Positions 1 to 8,748 of a stretch of DNA of 42,918 nt are shown piece after piece; position 1 is the stretch's first letter, and every line of letters starts with the position of its first letter. A program made the translations under genes and the position numbers. The notes beneath the pieces are model-generated. The model worked only from the letters and a program-made list of their open reading frames with translations. It was not told where the DNA came from and ran no database searches. Source of the stretch: Oscillospiraceae bacterium. Its GTDB lineage: Bacteria > Bacillota > Clostridia > Oscillospirales > Oscillospiraceae. The stretch covers positions 1 to 42,918 of the forward strand of contig WQSH01000009.1 in the NCBI GenBank assembly GCA_009787995.1, in the 5' to 3' direction.

Positions 1-2
1 TA

Positions 3-1061
3 TACTCATTTGTTTTTACTGCATTGTTGCTTGTCACGTTGTCTATTACTCCCATATCGACCCGAGAAGGCTCAACCGCCGCCGCCCCCTATTTTGGCGG
101 CGGCAGCAGACATAGCGGGGACGATGGGCATGTTGCAGTGTGGCATTTTATGCAGGCGCTCAGCGATGGAGAGATGCTCGGAGGATTCGGGACGGTATGC
201 AATATTGACGCCGGGCTGTATGGGGCTTCTGTCTATATCAGCATGACGGACGTGCTCCCAGTAGGTCAGACGCTCGAAGTTGCGGCAATCATCGAAAATG
301 CGGCGGCAGGCCTGCAAAGCACAGTTGCATGGTACATTGACGGCGCCCCCATGCTGTATGCCTTGTTTACGACCGGAGAAGAGCTTCCCACCCTGTCGCA
401 CGATTTTGAGCTTAGTCGGCTGATGCCGGAGTATGCCAATGTTCGTATAGTGATTTTATACGAAACGAGGCAGGGCGAGCGGCAGGAAATCTATGCCCAA
501 GGCAAAGTCCAGTTGCAAAACTACAGCAGGCAGCATTGGATGGAGCTTGAGGCTCCGCGCGTCCTTAGCGAAGTGACTAGCCAATATGGCGGCGACTTTA
601 CGCTTGAGTGGGCGTTGGAGAACGATTTGGACGATTTTGACAAGGAAGTCTGGGTCAATGCACGAGGGTATTCAAGCCGCACAGACTATCTGTTGTGGGT
701 AAGTATCACATACCAGCGGCTCAATGTTTTCAAAGGATATCAAGGAAATTGGGAGCTTACCCAATCTTTTCTCGTGGCCACGGGTGCGCCGGGCAGGGGG
801 ACGAGAAGGGGAGTTACGACCATTCCATCAAGGACAAGGGCGGGCTGGGTCTGGTCGACACACTGGGTCAGGCCGGTTGTGAGGTTCTGGCCCGGAACCG
901 GATTTGCATTTCACTCCAGAATCCTATACCCTCGTTCCGACAATGTGCGCGACGCCACAATAGGCTTTCCCGCTAGCGCAGGCTGCGTCAGAATGTATTG
1001 CGAGGATATTTGGTATATTTACTACAACATACCGGATGGGACTACTGTTGTGATTCATTAA
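3..1061 (+). CDS. L,D-transpeptidase (YkuD domain), 5' end missing
   Basis: The protein is a probable cell-wall L,D-transpeptidase, which forms 3-3 cross-links in peptidoglycan or attaches proteins to it outside the membrane. The C-terminal 130 residues carry the YkuD signature: a conserved His in the segment FAFHSRILYP and the catalytic motif SAGCVRM, followed by a typical ending (IPDGTTVVIH). The region before it is unassigned. The frame is open to the window edge and the first codons read a hydrophobic stretch (TALLLVTLSITPIS) like the core of a signal peptide or membrane anchor. The TTG at 24 offered by the ORF track is therefore probably internal and the true start lies upstream of the window. 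The family call is secure; the substrate is unknown. Confidence 0.85.
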   Translation, partial: YSFVFTALLLVTLSITPISTREGSTAAAPYFGGGSRHSGDDGHVAVWHFMQALSDGEMLGGFGTVCNIDAGLYGASVYISMTDVLPVGQTLEVAAIIENAAAGLQSTVAWYIDGAPMLYALFTTGEELPTLSHDFELSRLMPEYANVRIVILYETRQGERQEIYAQGKVQLQNYSRQHWMELEAPRVLSEVTSQYGGDFTLEWALENDLDDFDKEVWVNARGYSSRTDYLLWVSITYQRLNVFKGYQGNWELTQSFLVATGAPGRGTRRGVTTIPSRTRAGWVWSTHWVRPVVRFWPGTGFAFHSRILYPRSDNVRDATIGFPASAGCVRMYCEDIWYIYYNIPDGTTVVIH

Positions 1062-1074
1062 TGTTGGTAAAAAC

Positions 1075-1104
1075 AACCCACACCGCTGCTTTGCGGTGTG
1101 GGTT
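1075..1104. terminator. Bidirectional terminator between convergent genes
   Basis: A perfect 12-bp stem (AACCCACACCGC / GCGGTGTGGGTT, loop 6) lies between the transpeptidase stop and the end of the convergent gene. On the minus strand the stem is followed by TGTTTTTACC, so it best serves the URO-D family gene; the plus-strand tail is weaker. Confidence 0.8.
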
Positions 1105-1128
1105 TAAGACATTTAAGCCATAAAGGGT

Positions 1129-2124
1129 TTACTTAAAATAAATCTTGCTCTGTTTTTGAATTTCGTCCACTACAACGTCGTCCACGCCTGGGAAGAGGCT
1201 GCCCTCGCCGCCCATCGTCATTGCGGGGATAAAGACTCCGCCTTCGTGATAATCCTTGCAGGCGCGGGCGACTTCTGTGCGAACCATTTCCTCTGTCCAG
1301 TTCGGCACGTCAATTACCGTCACGTCTATACCGCCCATCAGGACAAGCTTCCCATCGGTTTCTTTTTTAATTCTTTGAATGTCGTTCGTAGGCAGGACGC
1401 CCTGCCAGATGTCGAGCCCGATTTCGACCATGTCCTTGACTATTGGCTCGCAGAAGCTGTCGGAGTGGTGCATTGTGACGCAGCCTTTGCTCTTAATCAG
1501 GCTAAAGATTTCCCTCCAGGGCTCCTTATAGAACTCGCGCCACGTGCCCGGCGACATGAAGAGCGAAGTCTTGCTTCCCCAGTCGTCATGCGTCATGAAG
1601 ACGTCGGGCTTCAGCTCGTCTATCATGTATTCGATTTGCGAAAGCTTGAAGTTTTTCATTGCCTCAATGAGGTCGTGCATGGCGTCGGGCTCTTCAAGCA
1701 GGTTCATAAGCGTATCTTCAAAGCCCATGAGGAAGTGGCTCATCTCAAACAGGCCGTTGACATTCCAGACCATTACGAATTTGTCGTCAGCCCGCACTTT
1801 TTCGGCGTCGGCCTTAGCCTGCGTCCAGTCGAGCCCTCTGTCGCGCAGGTCGAAGAACTCAACGTAGTCGCGCCATTTAGTGACGTCCCTGACGACCTTG
1901 GTCTCGTCCGTAACTATCGGCATGGCACCAGGCTCGTCCTCGCCCCAATGAAGGGTGACGCCGAGAGGGTTTTTAACAGGCGGGCCGCCCGGGACAGCTG
2001 GGTTTTGATAATAGAAAACCGGATCCCAAACTTGGGGGAACGGCTTCCACTCGGGGACGAAAGCGTCAGGCTTGCCATCCTTGCCTTTCATGGTTTCGTA
2101 AAAGTTTTCCTTTAATGATAACAT
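1129..2124 (-). CDS. URO-D family protein (methyltransferase MtaA/CmuA-like)
   Basis: This 331-residue protein belongs to the uroporphyrinogen decarboxylase superfamily, which holds true haem-pathway decarboxylases and corrinoid-dependent methyltransferases. Visible family features are the barrel segment VTMHHSDSFCEPIVKDMVEI, where the HSD turn lies near the active site, then GLDIWQGVLPTND and LVLMGGID. Start chosen at the second Met (MLSLKEN) because AAGGAGG lies 7 nt before it; the longer ORF start has no such site. It is a lone gene with its own promoter (TTGACA-N17-TATGAT) and terminator. No other haem genes or corrinoid proteins are adjacent, so a methyltransferase-like role is more likely than HemE, but the substrate cannot be told from sequence. 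Confidence 0.8.
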   Translation of the reverse strand: MLSLKENFYETMKGKDGKPDAFVPEWKPFPQVWDPVFYYQNPAVPGGPPVKNPLGVTLHWGEDEPGAMPIVTDETKVVRDVTKWRDYVEFFDLRDRGLDWTQAKADAEKVRADDKFVMVWNVNGLFEMSHFLMGFEDTLMNLLEEPDAMHDLIEAMKNFKLSQIEYMIDELKPDVFMTHDDWGSKTSLFMSPGTWREFYKEPWREIFSLIKSKGCVTMHHSDSFCEPIVKDMVEIGLDIWQGVLPTNDIQRIKKETDGKLVLMGGIDVTVIDVPNWTEEMVRTEVARACKDYHEGGVFIPAMTMGGEGSLFPGVDDVVVDEIQKQSKIYFK

Positions 2125-2156
2125 ATTAAGCCTCCTTGTATTTTTCAAGTCACCCC

Positions 2157-2185
2157 ATCATACTACGCCCAACCCGACATGTCAA
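2157..2185 (-). promoter_or_regulatory. Sigma-A type promoter of the URO-D family gene
   Basis: On the minus strand TTGACA (2185-2180), a 17-nt spacer and TATGAT (2162-2157) lie about 30 nt upstream of the start codon at 2124. Confidence 0.75.
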
Positions 2186-2240
2186 CAGCGAAGAGCCTTT
2201 GTGTATAATGTACAAATTTCAGGATTTGCTGATTATCCGC

Positions 2241-2270
2241 TTGACAGCATTTCGGATTCTGTGCTACAAT
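2241..2270 (+). promoter_or_regulatory. Sigma-A type promoter of the siderophore importer operon
   Basis: TTGACA at 2241-2246, an 18-nt spacer and TACAAT at 2265-2270. The predicted start point (near 2277) is immediately before the first of three palindromic operators. Confidence 0.75.
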
Positions 2271-2279
2271 TCTCATCAA

Positions 2280-2360
2280 GTTAGCTTTGGCTAACTAAAT
2301 TTACCCAAGCGAGGTTAGTTGCGACTAATTTTTTTCGCAGCAAAGTTAGCTCAAGCTAAC
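2280..2360. promoter_or_regulatory. Three GTTAG-N6-CTAAC operators
   Basis: Three near-identical palindromes stand at 2280-2295 (GTTAGCTTTGGCTAAC), 2314-2329 (GTTAGTTGCGACTAAT) and 2345-2360 (GTTAGCTCAAGCTAAC). Their spacing is 34 and 31 bp, about three helical turns, all between the promoter and the first gene. The same motif precedes the nitrogenase-like operon and the DUF2325/ABC exporter operon. The two-fold symmetry fits a homodimeric repressor; the TTAG/CTAA halves recall DtxR/IdeR-type boxes although the spacing differs. Control by a metal repressor is inference; no such repressor gene is in the window. Confidence 0.8.
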
Positions 2361-2389
2361 CTGCAATAACCGTTTAGGAGTGATTGAAT

Positions 2390-3373
2390 TTGTTACGCAG
2401 GCAGTGGAAACGCATTACCATCATTGTGATGTTTGTTTTTTTGGCGCTACTGTCACTGGAAATCGGCCCTTTGAGCGATGTTAGCCTCAGCTCATTTATA
2501 TATGGGGATGAGGTTGCACGGCTTGTGTTCCTGCACAGCAGGGTGCCCCGCACTGCCGCCGTCATACTTTCGGCAGCGAGCCTTTCTGTTGCGGGGCTCC
2601 TGATGCAGTCTATCAGCCGCAATAAATTTATGTCGCCGACTACGGCGGGCACTACTGATGCCGCCGCTTTCGGGCTGCTCATTTCGTTTATTTTCCTCGG
2701 GCACAGGTCGGGGGTCGTGCAGGCTTCCTTTGCCTTTGCCTTTGCACTACTCGCCACCATGTTGTTCACCTCGGTAATAAATAAGCTCAAAATCCGCGAG
2801 GTTGTCTATATACCGCTGATTGGTATGATGTATGGCGGGCTTATCGGCGCAATTTCGGCTGCCGTAGCCTTTAGGTTCGAGGCTATGCAGGTTATGCAGG
2901 CGTTTAATTTGGGGAGCTTTGCCCGGCTGGGAAATTTCACCCTTGTTTATATTGTCCTTATCCCGCTGTTCTTTTCGGTGCTCTTTGCCACAAAGTTCAG
3001 CATAATCGGGCTGGGGCAGGATTTTGCGAAAAATTTGGGTGTCAACTACAACAGGGTTGTGTTTTTGGGCTTGATTATCGTTGCGCTTATTAGCGCCTCG
3101 ACCTTTGTCGCTGTCGGCCCGCTGCCGTTTATTGGCCTTATTATCCCGAACATGGCGACTTCGTTTTACGGCGACAACCTCAAGAAGTCAATTTTTGACC
3201 TGATGATATTCGGGGCCAACTTCGTCCTCCTGTGCGATATAGTGAGCCGCTTGGTGATTTTCCCATTCGAGATGAATGTCAGCGTCACCATCAGCGTCGT
3301 CGGCGGGATTGTCTTCATGATTTATCTTATAAGGGGGATGCACAGTGGAAAAAATCGCAAAGCTGCGGCATAA
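2390..3373 (+). CDS. FecCD-family siderophore ABC permease (YclN/CeuB-like)
   Basis: First membrane subunit of a metal-chelate importer. The protein has about nine hydrophobic segments and the FecCD family motif region SRVPRTAAVILSAASLSVAG, followed by LMQSISRNKFMSPTTAGTTD, which contacts the ATPase and lines the path. The order permease-permease-ATPase-lipoprotein downstream is that of the petrobactin/catecholate importers YclNOPQ and CeuBCDE. Start: TTG at 2390 lies 9 nt after the SD AGGAG; a second TTG at 2384 is only 3 nt after it, so I prefer 2390. Regulation is probably by the three operators just upstream. Family call secure; the exact siderophore is unknown. Confidence 0.88.
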   Translation: MLRRQWKRITIIVMFVFLALLSLEIGPLSDVSLSSFIYGDEVARLVFLHSRVPRTAAVILSAASLSVAGLLMQSISRNKFMSPTTAGTTDAAAFGLLISFIFLGHRSGVVQASFAFAFALLATMLFTSVINKLKIREVVYIPLIGMMYGGLIGAISAAVAFRFEAMQVMQAFNLGSFARLGNFTLVYIVLIPLFFSVLFATKFSIIGLGQDFAKNLGVNYNRVVFLGLIIVALISASTFVAVGPLPFIGLIIPNMATSFYGDNLKKSIFDLMIFGANFVLLCDIVSRLVIFPFEMNVSVTISVVGGIVFMIYLIRGMHSGKNRKAAA

Positions 3374-4415
3374 GTTCTTGGAGTTTGCGGGGCAGTCAGG
3401 TTACGCCCCTACCATAAAGCATTCAGGGAGCGGCAAGCGTGCGGTAGTCGTTATAATTATCCTTCTCGTGCTGATTGCGGCGGCGTCCGCCTTGTACATC
3501 TATTCTCGCACATATGCCAAGGCGTTCCGGCTCGGGGTGCCTATGACGCCGCAGGCTTTTGACAGCATATTGTCCCGCACGATACCGCATCTATACGGCA
3601 TGGGAGCCGCAGCGGTCGTCCTTGCTGTCGTGAGCCTTTCGTTTCAGACGATTACGCAGAGCAGGGTGCTGACCCCGTCGATGATTGGTTTCGATTCGGT
3701 TTTTGTAGGGACTCAGACAGTACTTGTGTTCTTCTTTGGCGCACAGCATTTCCTGTTTGCCGACCCTTTCATCAACTACCTCATAACAGCAGGCATCATG
3801 GTCGTGGTTTCTATGCTGATGTTCGGAGCCATTTTGCGCAACCACAGGAACAACATAGTGTTCCTTCTCATGTTTGGTTTGGTTCTGTCCGGGATTGTCG
3901 GGAGCGGGACTAGCTACTTGCAGATTATCATGAACGAGAGCGATTTCTTCCAGGTTGCGGCGGCCACTGCTGTAAATGTAAATAACATGAACGTCGGCAT
4001 CATCAACCTCGCCCTTCCGATAATGGCAGCCGTCGTGGCGCTGACATTGTGGCGGCACAGGCGTTATAACGTGATGACGCTGGGGCCGCAGCAGGCAAAG
4101 GGCTTGGGCGTTGCATATGAAAAGGAGCTAAAGTGGAACCTAATACTGATTGCTGTCGGCATGAGCGTCGCGACAGCCATGATTGGCTCGCTGACCTTCC
4201 TGGGGCTGCTTGCCGTAAATGCTGCGCGCGAGGTACTGAAAACGTACAAGCACCTGCCGCTCTTCATCGGTTCGGCGCTAATGGCGGCTTTAACCTTGAT
4301 ACTTGGGCAGAGCGTGATGGAGCTTCTGCAAGGGGCGATTCCGGTCACGGCGATTATTAACTTGGTGGGCTGCTCATATATTTTCTTTCTGATACTAAAG
4401 GAGAACCGGATATGA
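3345..4415 (+). CDS. FecCD-family siderophore ABC permease (YclO/CeuC-like)
   Basis: Second permease of the importer, 356 residues. After a basic N-terminal stretch (about 30 residues) it shows the usual set of hydrophobic helices and the paired FecCD features, for example VLTPSMIGFDSVFVGTQT near residues 110-130 and GPQQAKGLGV near 245. The GTG start at 3345 overlaps the previous gene by 29 nt and is preceded by AAGGGGG at a good distance, so the two are translationally coupled. It would pair with the first permease to form the channel fed by the lipoprotein encoded at 5213-6364. Confidence 0.88.
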   Translation: MEKIAKLRHKFLEFAGQSGYAPTIKHSGSGKRAVVVIIILLVLIAAASALYIYSRTYAKAFRLGVPMTPQAFDSILSRTIPHLYGMGAAAVVLAVVSLSFQTITQSRVLTPSMIGFDSVFVGTQTVLVFFFGAQHFLFADPFINYLITAGIMVVVSMLMFGAILRNHRNNIVFLLMFGLVLSGIVGSGTSYLQIIMNESDFFQVAAATAVNVNNMNVGIINLALPIMAAVVALTLWRHRRYNVMTLGPQQAKGLGVAYEKELKWNLILIAVGMSVATAMIGSLTFLGLLAVNAAREVLKTYKHLPLFIGSALMAALTLILGQSVMELLQGAIPVTAIINLVGCSYIFFLILKENRI

Positions 4416-5179
4416 TTGAAGTAAGAAGCGTAAGCCAGTCATACAGCCGCGACAAGGAGATACTGAAGGAAGTGGACCTTGTCGTAAGGGAGAGGGAGAT
4501 AACTGCGCTCGTTGGGGCGAATGGGGCAGGGAAGTCAACGCTCCTTGGGGTTATGACGAACCTTCTGCCCGCAAAAAAGGGCGTTGTGATGCTAGATGGT
4601 GTGGATATACGCAAAATCAAAACAAATGAAGTCGCAAAAAAAATTGCTTTCCTGAAGCAAACGCAGCAACTCAGCATACGGATAACTGTCAAGGACCTCG
4701 TAGAGTTCGGTAGATTCCCGCATTGCGGCGGCAGGCTCAGGGACGAGGACAGGGAAAAGGTTGAAGAAGCTATTTACTATATGAAGCTCGAAGACCTGCA
4801 GGAGAGTTATTTGGACGAGATTTCCGGAGGGCAGAGGCAGCGGGCATTCATAGCCATGATTTTGGCTCAGGACACGCCATATATTTTCCTTGACGAGCCG
4901 CTAAACAATCTGGACATCAAGTATTCGGTCGAAATGATGAAGATTGTCACAAAATTGGTCGAAGACCTCGGCAAAACTATTGTCGTGGTTCTGCATGACA
5001 TAAATTTTGCAGCAGCCTATGCGAGCCACATAGTAGCGATGAAGGATGGTCAGGTAATAAAAGAGGGAAGCCCGAAGGAGGTGATTACGCCGAGTGTATT
5101 AAACCCCGTGTTTGACCACGATTTCCACATAGTTGACCACGATGGCAGAAGCGTCTGCCTTTATTATGACCATGAGTAG
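4412..5179 (+). CDS. Siderophore importer ATPase (YclP/CeuD-like)
   Basis: ATP-hydrolysing subunit of the importer, 255 residues. Walker A is GANGAGKST (about residues 35-43), the signature is ISGGQRQR, Walker B is YIFLDEP with a D-loop NNLD, and the switch His is in VVLHDINFA. Its ATG overlaps the stop of the second permease (ATGA), as expected for an obligate complex. The length and motifs match FepC/YclP-type subunits. Confidence 0.92.
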   Translation: MIEVRSVSQSYSRDKEILKEVDLVVREREITALVGANGAGKSTLLGVMTNLLPAKKGVVMLDGVDIRKIKTNEVAKKIAFLKQTQQLSIRITVKDLVEFGRFPHCGGRLRDEDREKVEEAIYYMKLEDLQESYLDEISGGQRQRAFIAMILAQDTPYIFLDEPLNNLDIKYSVEMMKIVTKLVEDLGKTIVVVLHDINFAAAYASHIVAMKDGQVIKEGSPKEVITPSVLNPVFDHDFHIVDHDGRSVCLYYDHE

Positions 5180-5212
5180 AAAAATAAAAGTAAAACAAAA
5201 GGAGAAAGAAAA

Positions 5213-6364
5213 ATGAAAAAAGCGATTTTAACTCTAGCATTAGCAGCGATGATGATTTTAGCCCTCGCAGCGTGTGGAGGCACGCAGCCGGTAGTTGTGA
5301 GTCCCGGATCGCCGCCCGCAGCCGGCCAGCCGGCAGAGACGGGTGCACAGCCCACTGCGGCCTACGATGAAGAAGAGTACGAAGAGGAATATGTCCCAGA
5401 AGGGCCTGTTTATGTGACAATTACTGACTTTAACGACAATGTCGTTCAAGTAAGGCAAAACCCGACCACCGTGGCAATTTATGACCAAGGCATCCTGGAC
5501 ATGCTCTATTCAGTGGGATTTGAAAGGACGGGCATAGAGAGGCTTATTGTCCCTTCTCCCGACACCATGCCAGACGTTCTAAGCTGGTTTAGGGACGATG
5601 GTGGGGAAGTCACAATCGTCAACGGCGGCACGCTCTTTTACGTGGACTGGGACGTGCTTGACCTTATGGTGCCGGAACTTGTCATACTCGGTGCCCGCTC
5701 GTTTGGCATGAACGCCGCCGGCGACCGCTTGGCCGCTGAGGATGTCGACCAGTTCAGGGCTGATACGGAAGCGAGATACTCCGAGACTTCTTTTATAAGG
5801 CTGACGATTAATGCGCGCAATTCGGACTTGCTCAATGACATGAGGAACAATGCATATGCGCTTGCCCAGATTTTCCCTGCAATCGGCGACGACCTCATGG
5901 AGGAAATCGCAAGCATCGAAAGAGAGATGGCGGCGATAGCCGAGGCGACGTCAAACAGCGGCCTTAGCACCGTATTCGTTATGATGACCACCCCGACGAC
6001 ATTCTCAGTGTTTTTGGAAAACAGCCGTTTTGACATGATGTATGAGGAGTTCGGCTTCATCCCGCTGGAAATGGATTTGGAACTATGGACTGACCAGCAC
6101 GGATTTGATGCACAGTCTGAGTTTCTGCTTGAGCAAAACCCTGATGTAATCTTCCTGCTAGACAGGACTGAGCCCGCCACGGGGCTGGGCGCAGCTACCG
6201 AGAATTTCATGAACGACCCAATAATCGCAAGAACAAGCGCCGCAGTTAATGGGCATATCTACAGCGGCCTTCCGATGGCAGAGTGGTATACCGTCGTTGG
6301 CGGCATCCAGTCGGCGTGGCGGATGATAGAGGACGTAAACCGTTTTGTCAGCAGCATTAGCTAG
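5213..6364 (+). CDS. Siderophore-binding lipoprotein (YclQ/FatB-like)
   Basis: Extracellular substrate-binding lipoprotein of the importer, 383 residues. It has a signal peptide with lipobox LAAC (Cys about residue 21), then a Pro/Glu-rich linker (DEEEYEEEYVPEGP) of about 40 residues before the periplasmic-binding fold typical of class III metal-chelate receptors (VTITDFNDNVVQVRQNPTTV near the start, and a C-terminal PDVIFLLDRT strand). SD AAAGGAG lies upstream of the ATG after a 33-nt gap. It is the last gene of the operon, followed by a terminator. Ligand class is inferred from gene order only. Confidence 0.88.
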   Translation: MKKAILTLALAAMMILALAACGGTQPVVVSPGSPPAAGQPAETGAQPTAAYDEEEYEEEYVPEGPVYVTITDFNDNVVQVRQNPTTVAIYDQGILDMLYSVGFERTGIERLIVPSPDTMPDVLSWFRDDGGEVTIVNGGTLFYVDWDVLDLMVPELVILGARSFGMNAAGDRLAAEDVDQFRADTEARYSETSFIRLTINARNSDLLNDMRNNAYALAQIFPAIGDDLMEEIASIEREMAAIAEATSNSGLSTVFVMMTTPTTFSVFLENSRFDMMYEEFGFIPLEMDLELWTDQHGFDAQSEFLLEQNPDVIFLLDRTEPATGLGAATENFMNDPIIARTSAAVNGHIYSGLPMAEWYTVVGGIQSAWRMIEDVNRFVSSIS

Positions 6365-6416
6365 CCTCCGCTAGCTGGCGCTCAAGAGTAAGCTGCATAG
6401 TAACTCCCAAAACGCA

Positions 6417-6451
6417 CAACCCGGAAGCCTGCATTGATGGCTTCCGGGTTG
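6417..6451. terminator. Terminator between convergent operons
   Basis: A 13-bp perfect stem (CAACCCGGAAGCC / GGCTTCCGGGTTG, loop 9) lies between the lipoprotein gene and the convergent radical SAM gene. A smaller hairpin (AGCTAGC-ctcc-GCTAGCT, 6359-6376) overlaps the lipoprotein stop codon. Confidence 0.75.
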
Positions 6452-6478
6452 CTGATTTCTCAATTATTTGAGAGCCTT

Positions 6479-7432
6479 TTAAAACTCTGCGCTCCTTAAA
6501 AATTTTCGCACACCGTCGACATTAAACCCTCTGCCTGTCTCAGTTGCTGACGCCGTATCTCGCGGACTTACGCCGTATTCGGCGTACAATTGATTCACAC
6601 CTGCTAAGAGTGGCATCTTCATTGGCTCGTGCACACACATCGACTTGCTCGGGTTTGTGACGAGCCTCGTAACTGCCGCAATTTTCGTAAGCTCCAATTC
6701 AGACAACGATTCTGTCCCCTCAAACGCAGTTCCTTTCACACCCACTCGCCCCATGATCGCCATGATGTTTACGCCGTATTCCCTAGCTCGTATCATCTCA
6801 CGTGCGATTTCATCATACGTGTGTTCGCGCCCGATAGGCTCGACGCAATAGTACAACTCAAGTCCTGCGGATTTTATTGCGTCAAGCGTTTTGAGCCTTG
6901 TCGATTGGGGTATATCCGTATCCTCACCCTCGCGCAGGCGCAGTACATGGTACGCACCGGAAAACCCTGCGGACTTTAACCTCGCAGCATATACTTCATC
7001 AAAATCGCCGATATTTGCGACAAACTGCACACTTGGCGGCACACATTCTCTGACGTCTTTGCCAATCCGTAGGAATTCCTCTTTGTCAAAGTCGTCGGTC
7101 GTCATCAAAAACAGTGCGTCAATCCCTTGTGCCACAACATCATGCGCTTCGGCAGCGACTTGTTCGGCACTCTTCGCAAATTGCGCGTCAACCACAAAAC
7201 TGTCCTGCGCAAGCGAACAGAATTTGCAATTGCGCTCACATGGAGCAGCGTTTATACCGATTTGCGCAAAAACGTAACCTTCCTTGCGGTATTGCTCGCG
7301 CGATAAGGCGTTTGCCTTTGATATCAGCGTATAAAACTCTGCGGATGTGTTGCTGATATTCAGCAACTCGACTGCGTCTTCCTGTGACAGTTCCGCACCG
7401 TCACTGGCTTTTTCCCAGATTTTTTCAAGCAT
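6479..7432 (-). CDS. BioB/HydE/PylB-like radical SAM enzyme
   Basis: A 317-residue radical S-adenosylmethionine enzyme. The [4Fe-4S] motif is CERNCKFC (Cys 65, 69, 72), followed by a TIM barrel whose overall order resembles biotin synthase, HydE and methylornithine synthase. By eye only one of the three [2Fe-2S] cysteines of biotin synthase has a counterpart (in LELYYCVEPIG), so it is probably not a biotin synthase. It is on the same strand as the MFS gene and the nitrogenase-like operon upstream, and may supply a cofactor or modified substrate to that system, but the MFS gene and a repeat lie between. Start: ATG with GGGAGA about 11 nt before it. Confidence 0.75.
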   Translation of the reverse strand: MLEKIWEKASDGAELSQEDAVELLNISNTSAEFYTLISKANALSREQYRKEGYVFAQIGINAAPCERNCKFCSLAQDSFVVDAQFAKSAEQVAAEAHDVVAQGIDALFLMTTDDFDKEEFLRIGKDVRECVPPSVQFVANIGDFDEVYAARLKSAGFSGAYHVLRLREGEDTDIPQSTRLKTLDAIKSAGLELYYCVEPIGREHTYDEIAREMIRAREYGVNIMAIMGRVGVKGTAFEGTESLSELELTKIAAVTRLVTNPSKSMCVHEPMKMPLLAGVNQLYAEYGVSPRDTASATETGRGFNVDGVRKFLRSAEF

Positions 7433-7499
7433 TTTTCGATATCTCCCAACAGTTTAATTTTTGACCGCAATCGTGCATTCAAGCCGTGATTACAAACAA

Positions 7500-8705
7500 C
7501 TATTTGCGGCTATCTGTTTTTGAAAACCTTTCATCTTTCAAAAATAAAATTAAAATCAGTGCTGCAATCAGCGACACAGCGAATCCAAAAGCAAATGGCG
7601 CAGCGGCACTGAATGCATCCCACAAAACCCCTGCCAAAACATTGGCAGGCAGCAATGCGACTCCGGCGACCGCAGATTTCAGTCCCAGCATGGTACCTTT
7701 TAGCTCAGAAGGTGCAATCTCAGCTACAAAAGCGCGTTCTGCTCCAGAAATCATGGCTGTGTGCGCGCCAAACAGCAAAAACATCCCGATTAAAAACGGT
7801 TGGCTTGCGGCAAATGCAAATCCTAAATATACAGCCGAAAACATAATATATCCCGATACCAGCAGTGTTTTTCTGCCGACTCTATCGCTCAGTTTGCCTA
7901 ACGGCAACGCCAACATCGAAGCCGACGCCGTAAATGCGAAAAACAGAAGAATCACCGAGGCATCATCAAATCCTATGGATTGCGCCCTCAAAAGTAAAAA
8001 AACATTTGAGGAGTTTCCAAGGCTAAACAGCAGCACGACAAGCAGATACAACTTCAATCGCCGATCTGTTTTTTTAAAACTTGCGAAGAAAGGAAAGCGC
8101 TTTTTTGATTGCAATGGCTGGTCAGTTTTCCGTTCTTTTACAAAAATGAACATGCACAGCCCCATGATGGCGGGGATAGAAGATATGAGGAAAATGCGCC
8201 TAAAATCCTCTACGCCGCCAATAAGCAAAAAGTACACTATCAAAATCCCAAGGGCGGATCCGGCTTTGTCCAACATCTTTTGCAAGCCAAAAGATGTTCC
8301 CAGTGATTTGCTCCCTGCGCTTTCAGCAATGAGCATATCTCTCGGGGTTGTTCTGATGCCTTTGCCGAAGCGGTCAACCACTTTGGCAAGCAGCACACTA
8401 ACCCATGACCCGGCGGCAACCAATAAGATTTTGTAAAGCACCCCCGTCGAATAGCCGGCAAAAGCTAAGGCTTTCTTTTTTTGAAACCTATCCGATATGA
8501 GGCCGCTGAAAACTTTTAGAAGGTCCGCCAAACTTTCGACAACACCTTCTATAACACCAATCAATGCAGGAGTTACACCAAACACCGCAGTCAAATAGAG
8601 CGGCACAAGAGGATATACCATTTTTGTGCTTAAGTCAGTAAAAAAACTAACTAATCCGAGATATAGGACATTTTTGTTTTTCATTCCATTAGCGTTTGTG
8701 CTCAA
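7500..8705 (-). CDS. MFS transporter
   Basis: A 401-residue major facilitator with twelve predicted hydrophobic helices. The N-half motif DRFGKGIRTTPRDMLIA (loop 2-3/4 region) and the C-half LSDRVGRKTLLV are the usual MFS loop signatures. Start: TTG at 8705, preceded by GAGGGTG at 7 nt; the next Met (MKNKNV) has no SD. It lies between a structured repeat and the radical SAM gene, both on the same strand. It could export a product of the neighbouring nitrogenase-like operon, but substrate cannot be inferred from sequence. Confidence 0.82.
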   Translation of the reverse strand: MSTNANGMKNKNVLYLGLVSFFTDLSTKMVYPLVPLYLTAVFGVTPALIGVIEGVVESLADLLKVFSGLISDRFQKKKALAFAGYSTGVLYKILLVAAGSWVSVLLAKVVDRFGKGIRTTPRDMLIAESAGSKSLGTSFGLQKMLDKAGSALGILIVYFLLIGGVEDFRRIFLISSIPAIMGLCMFIFVKERKTDQPLQSKKRFPFFASFKKTDRRLKLYLLVVLLFSLGNSSNVFLLLRAQSIGFDDASVILLFFAFTASASMLALPLGKLSDRVGRKTLLVSGYIMFSAVYLGFAFAASQPFLIGMFLLFGAHTAMISGAERAFVAEIAPSELKGTMLGLKSAVAGVALLPANVLAGVLWDAFSAAAPFAFGFAVSLIAALILILFLKDERFSKTDSRK

Positions 8706-8748
8706 AAATAATCACCCTCGCCAGATAAAACAGTAGTCACAGTTACTT

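Noticed and set aside
1156-2115. 319-aa plus-strand ORF
   Set aside because: Lies fully opposite the URO-D family gene, has no SD and no family features; a shadow ORF.
2280-2360. Riboswitch or CRISPR-like repeat array
   Set aside because: Three short palindromes recur at other promoters with the same symmetry but different flanks and spacing; operators explain them better. No spacer-repeat periodicity.
6479-7432. Biotin synthase (bioB)
   Set aside because: Two of the three [2Fe-2S] cysteines have no counterpart and no other biotin gene is near.
7486-8436. 316-aa plus-strand ORF
   Set aside because: Antisense to the MFS gene, low-complexity Ala/Ser/Lys composition; a shadow ORF.
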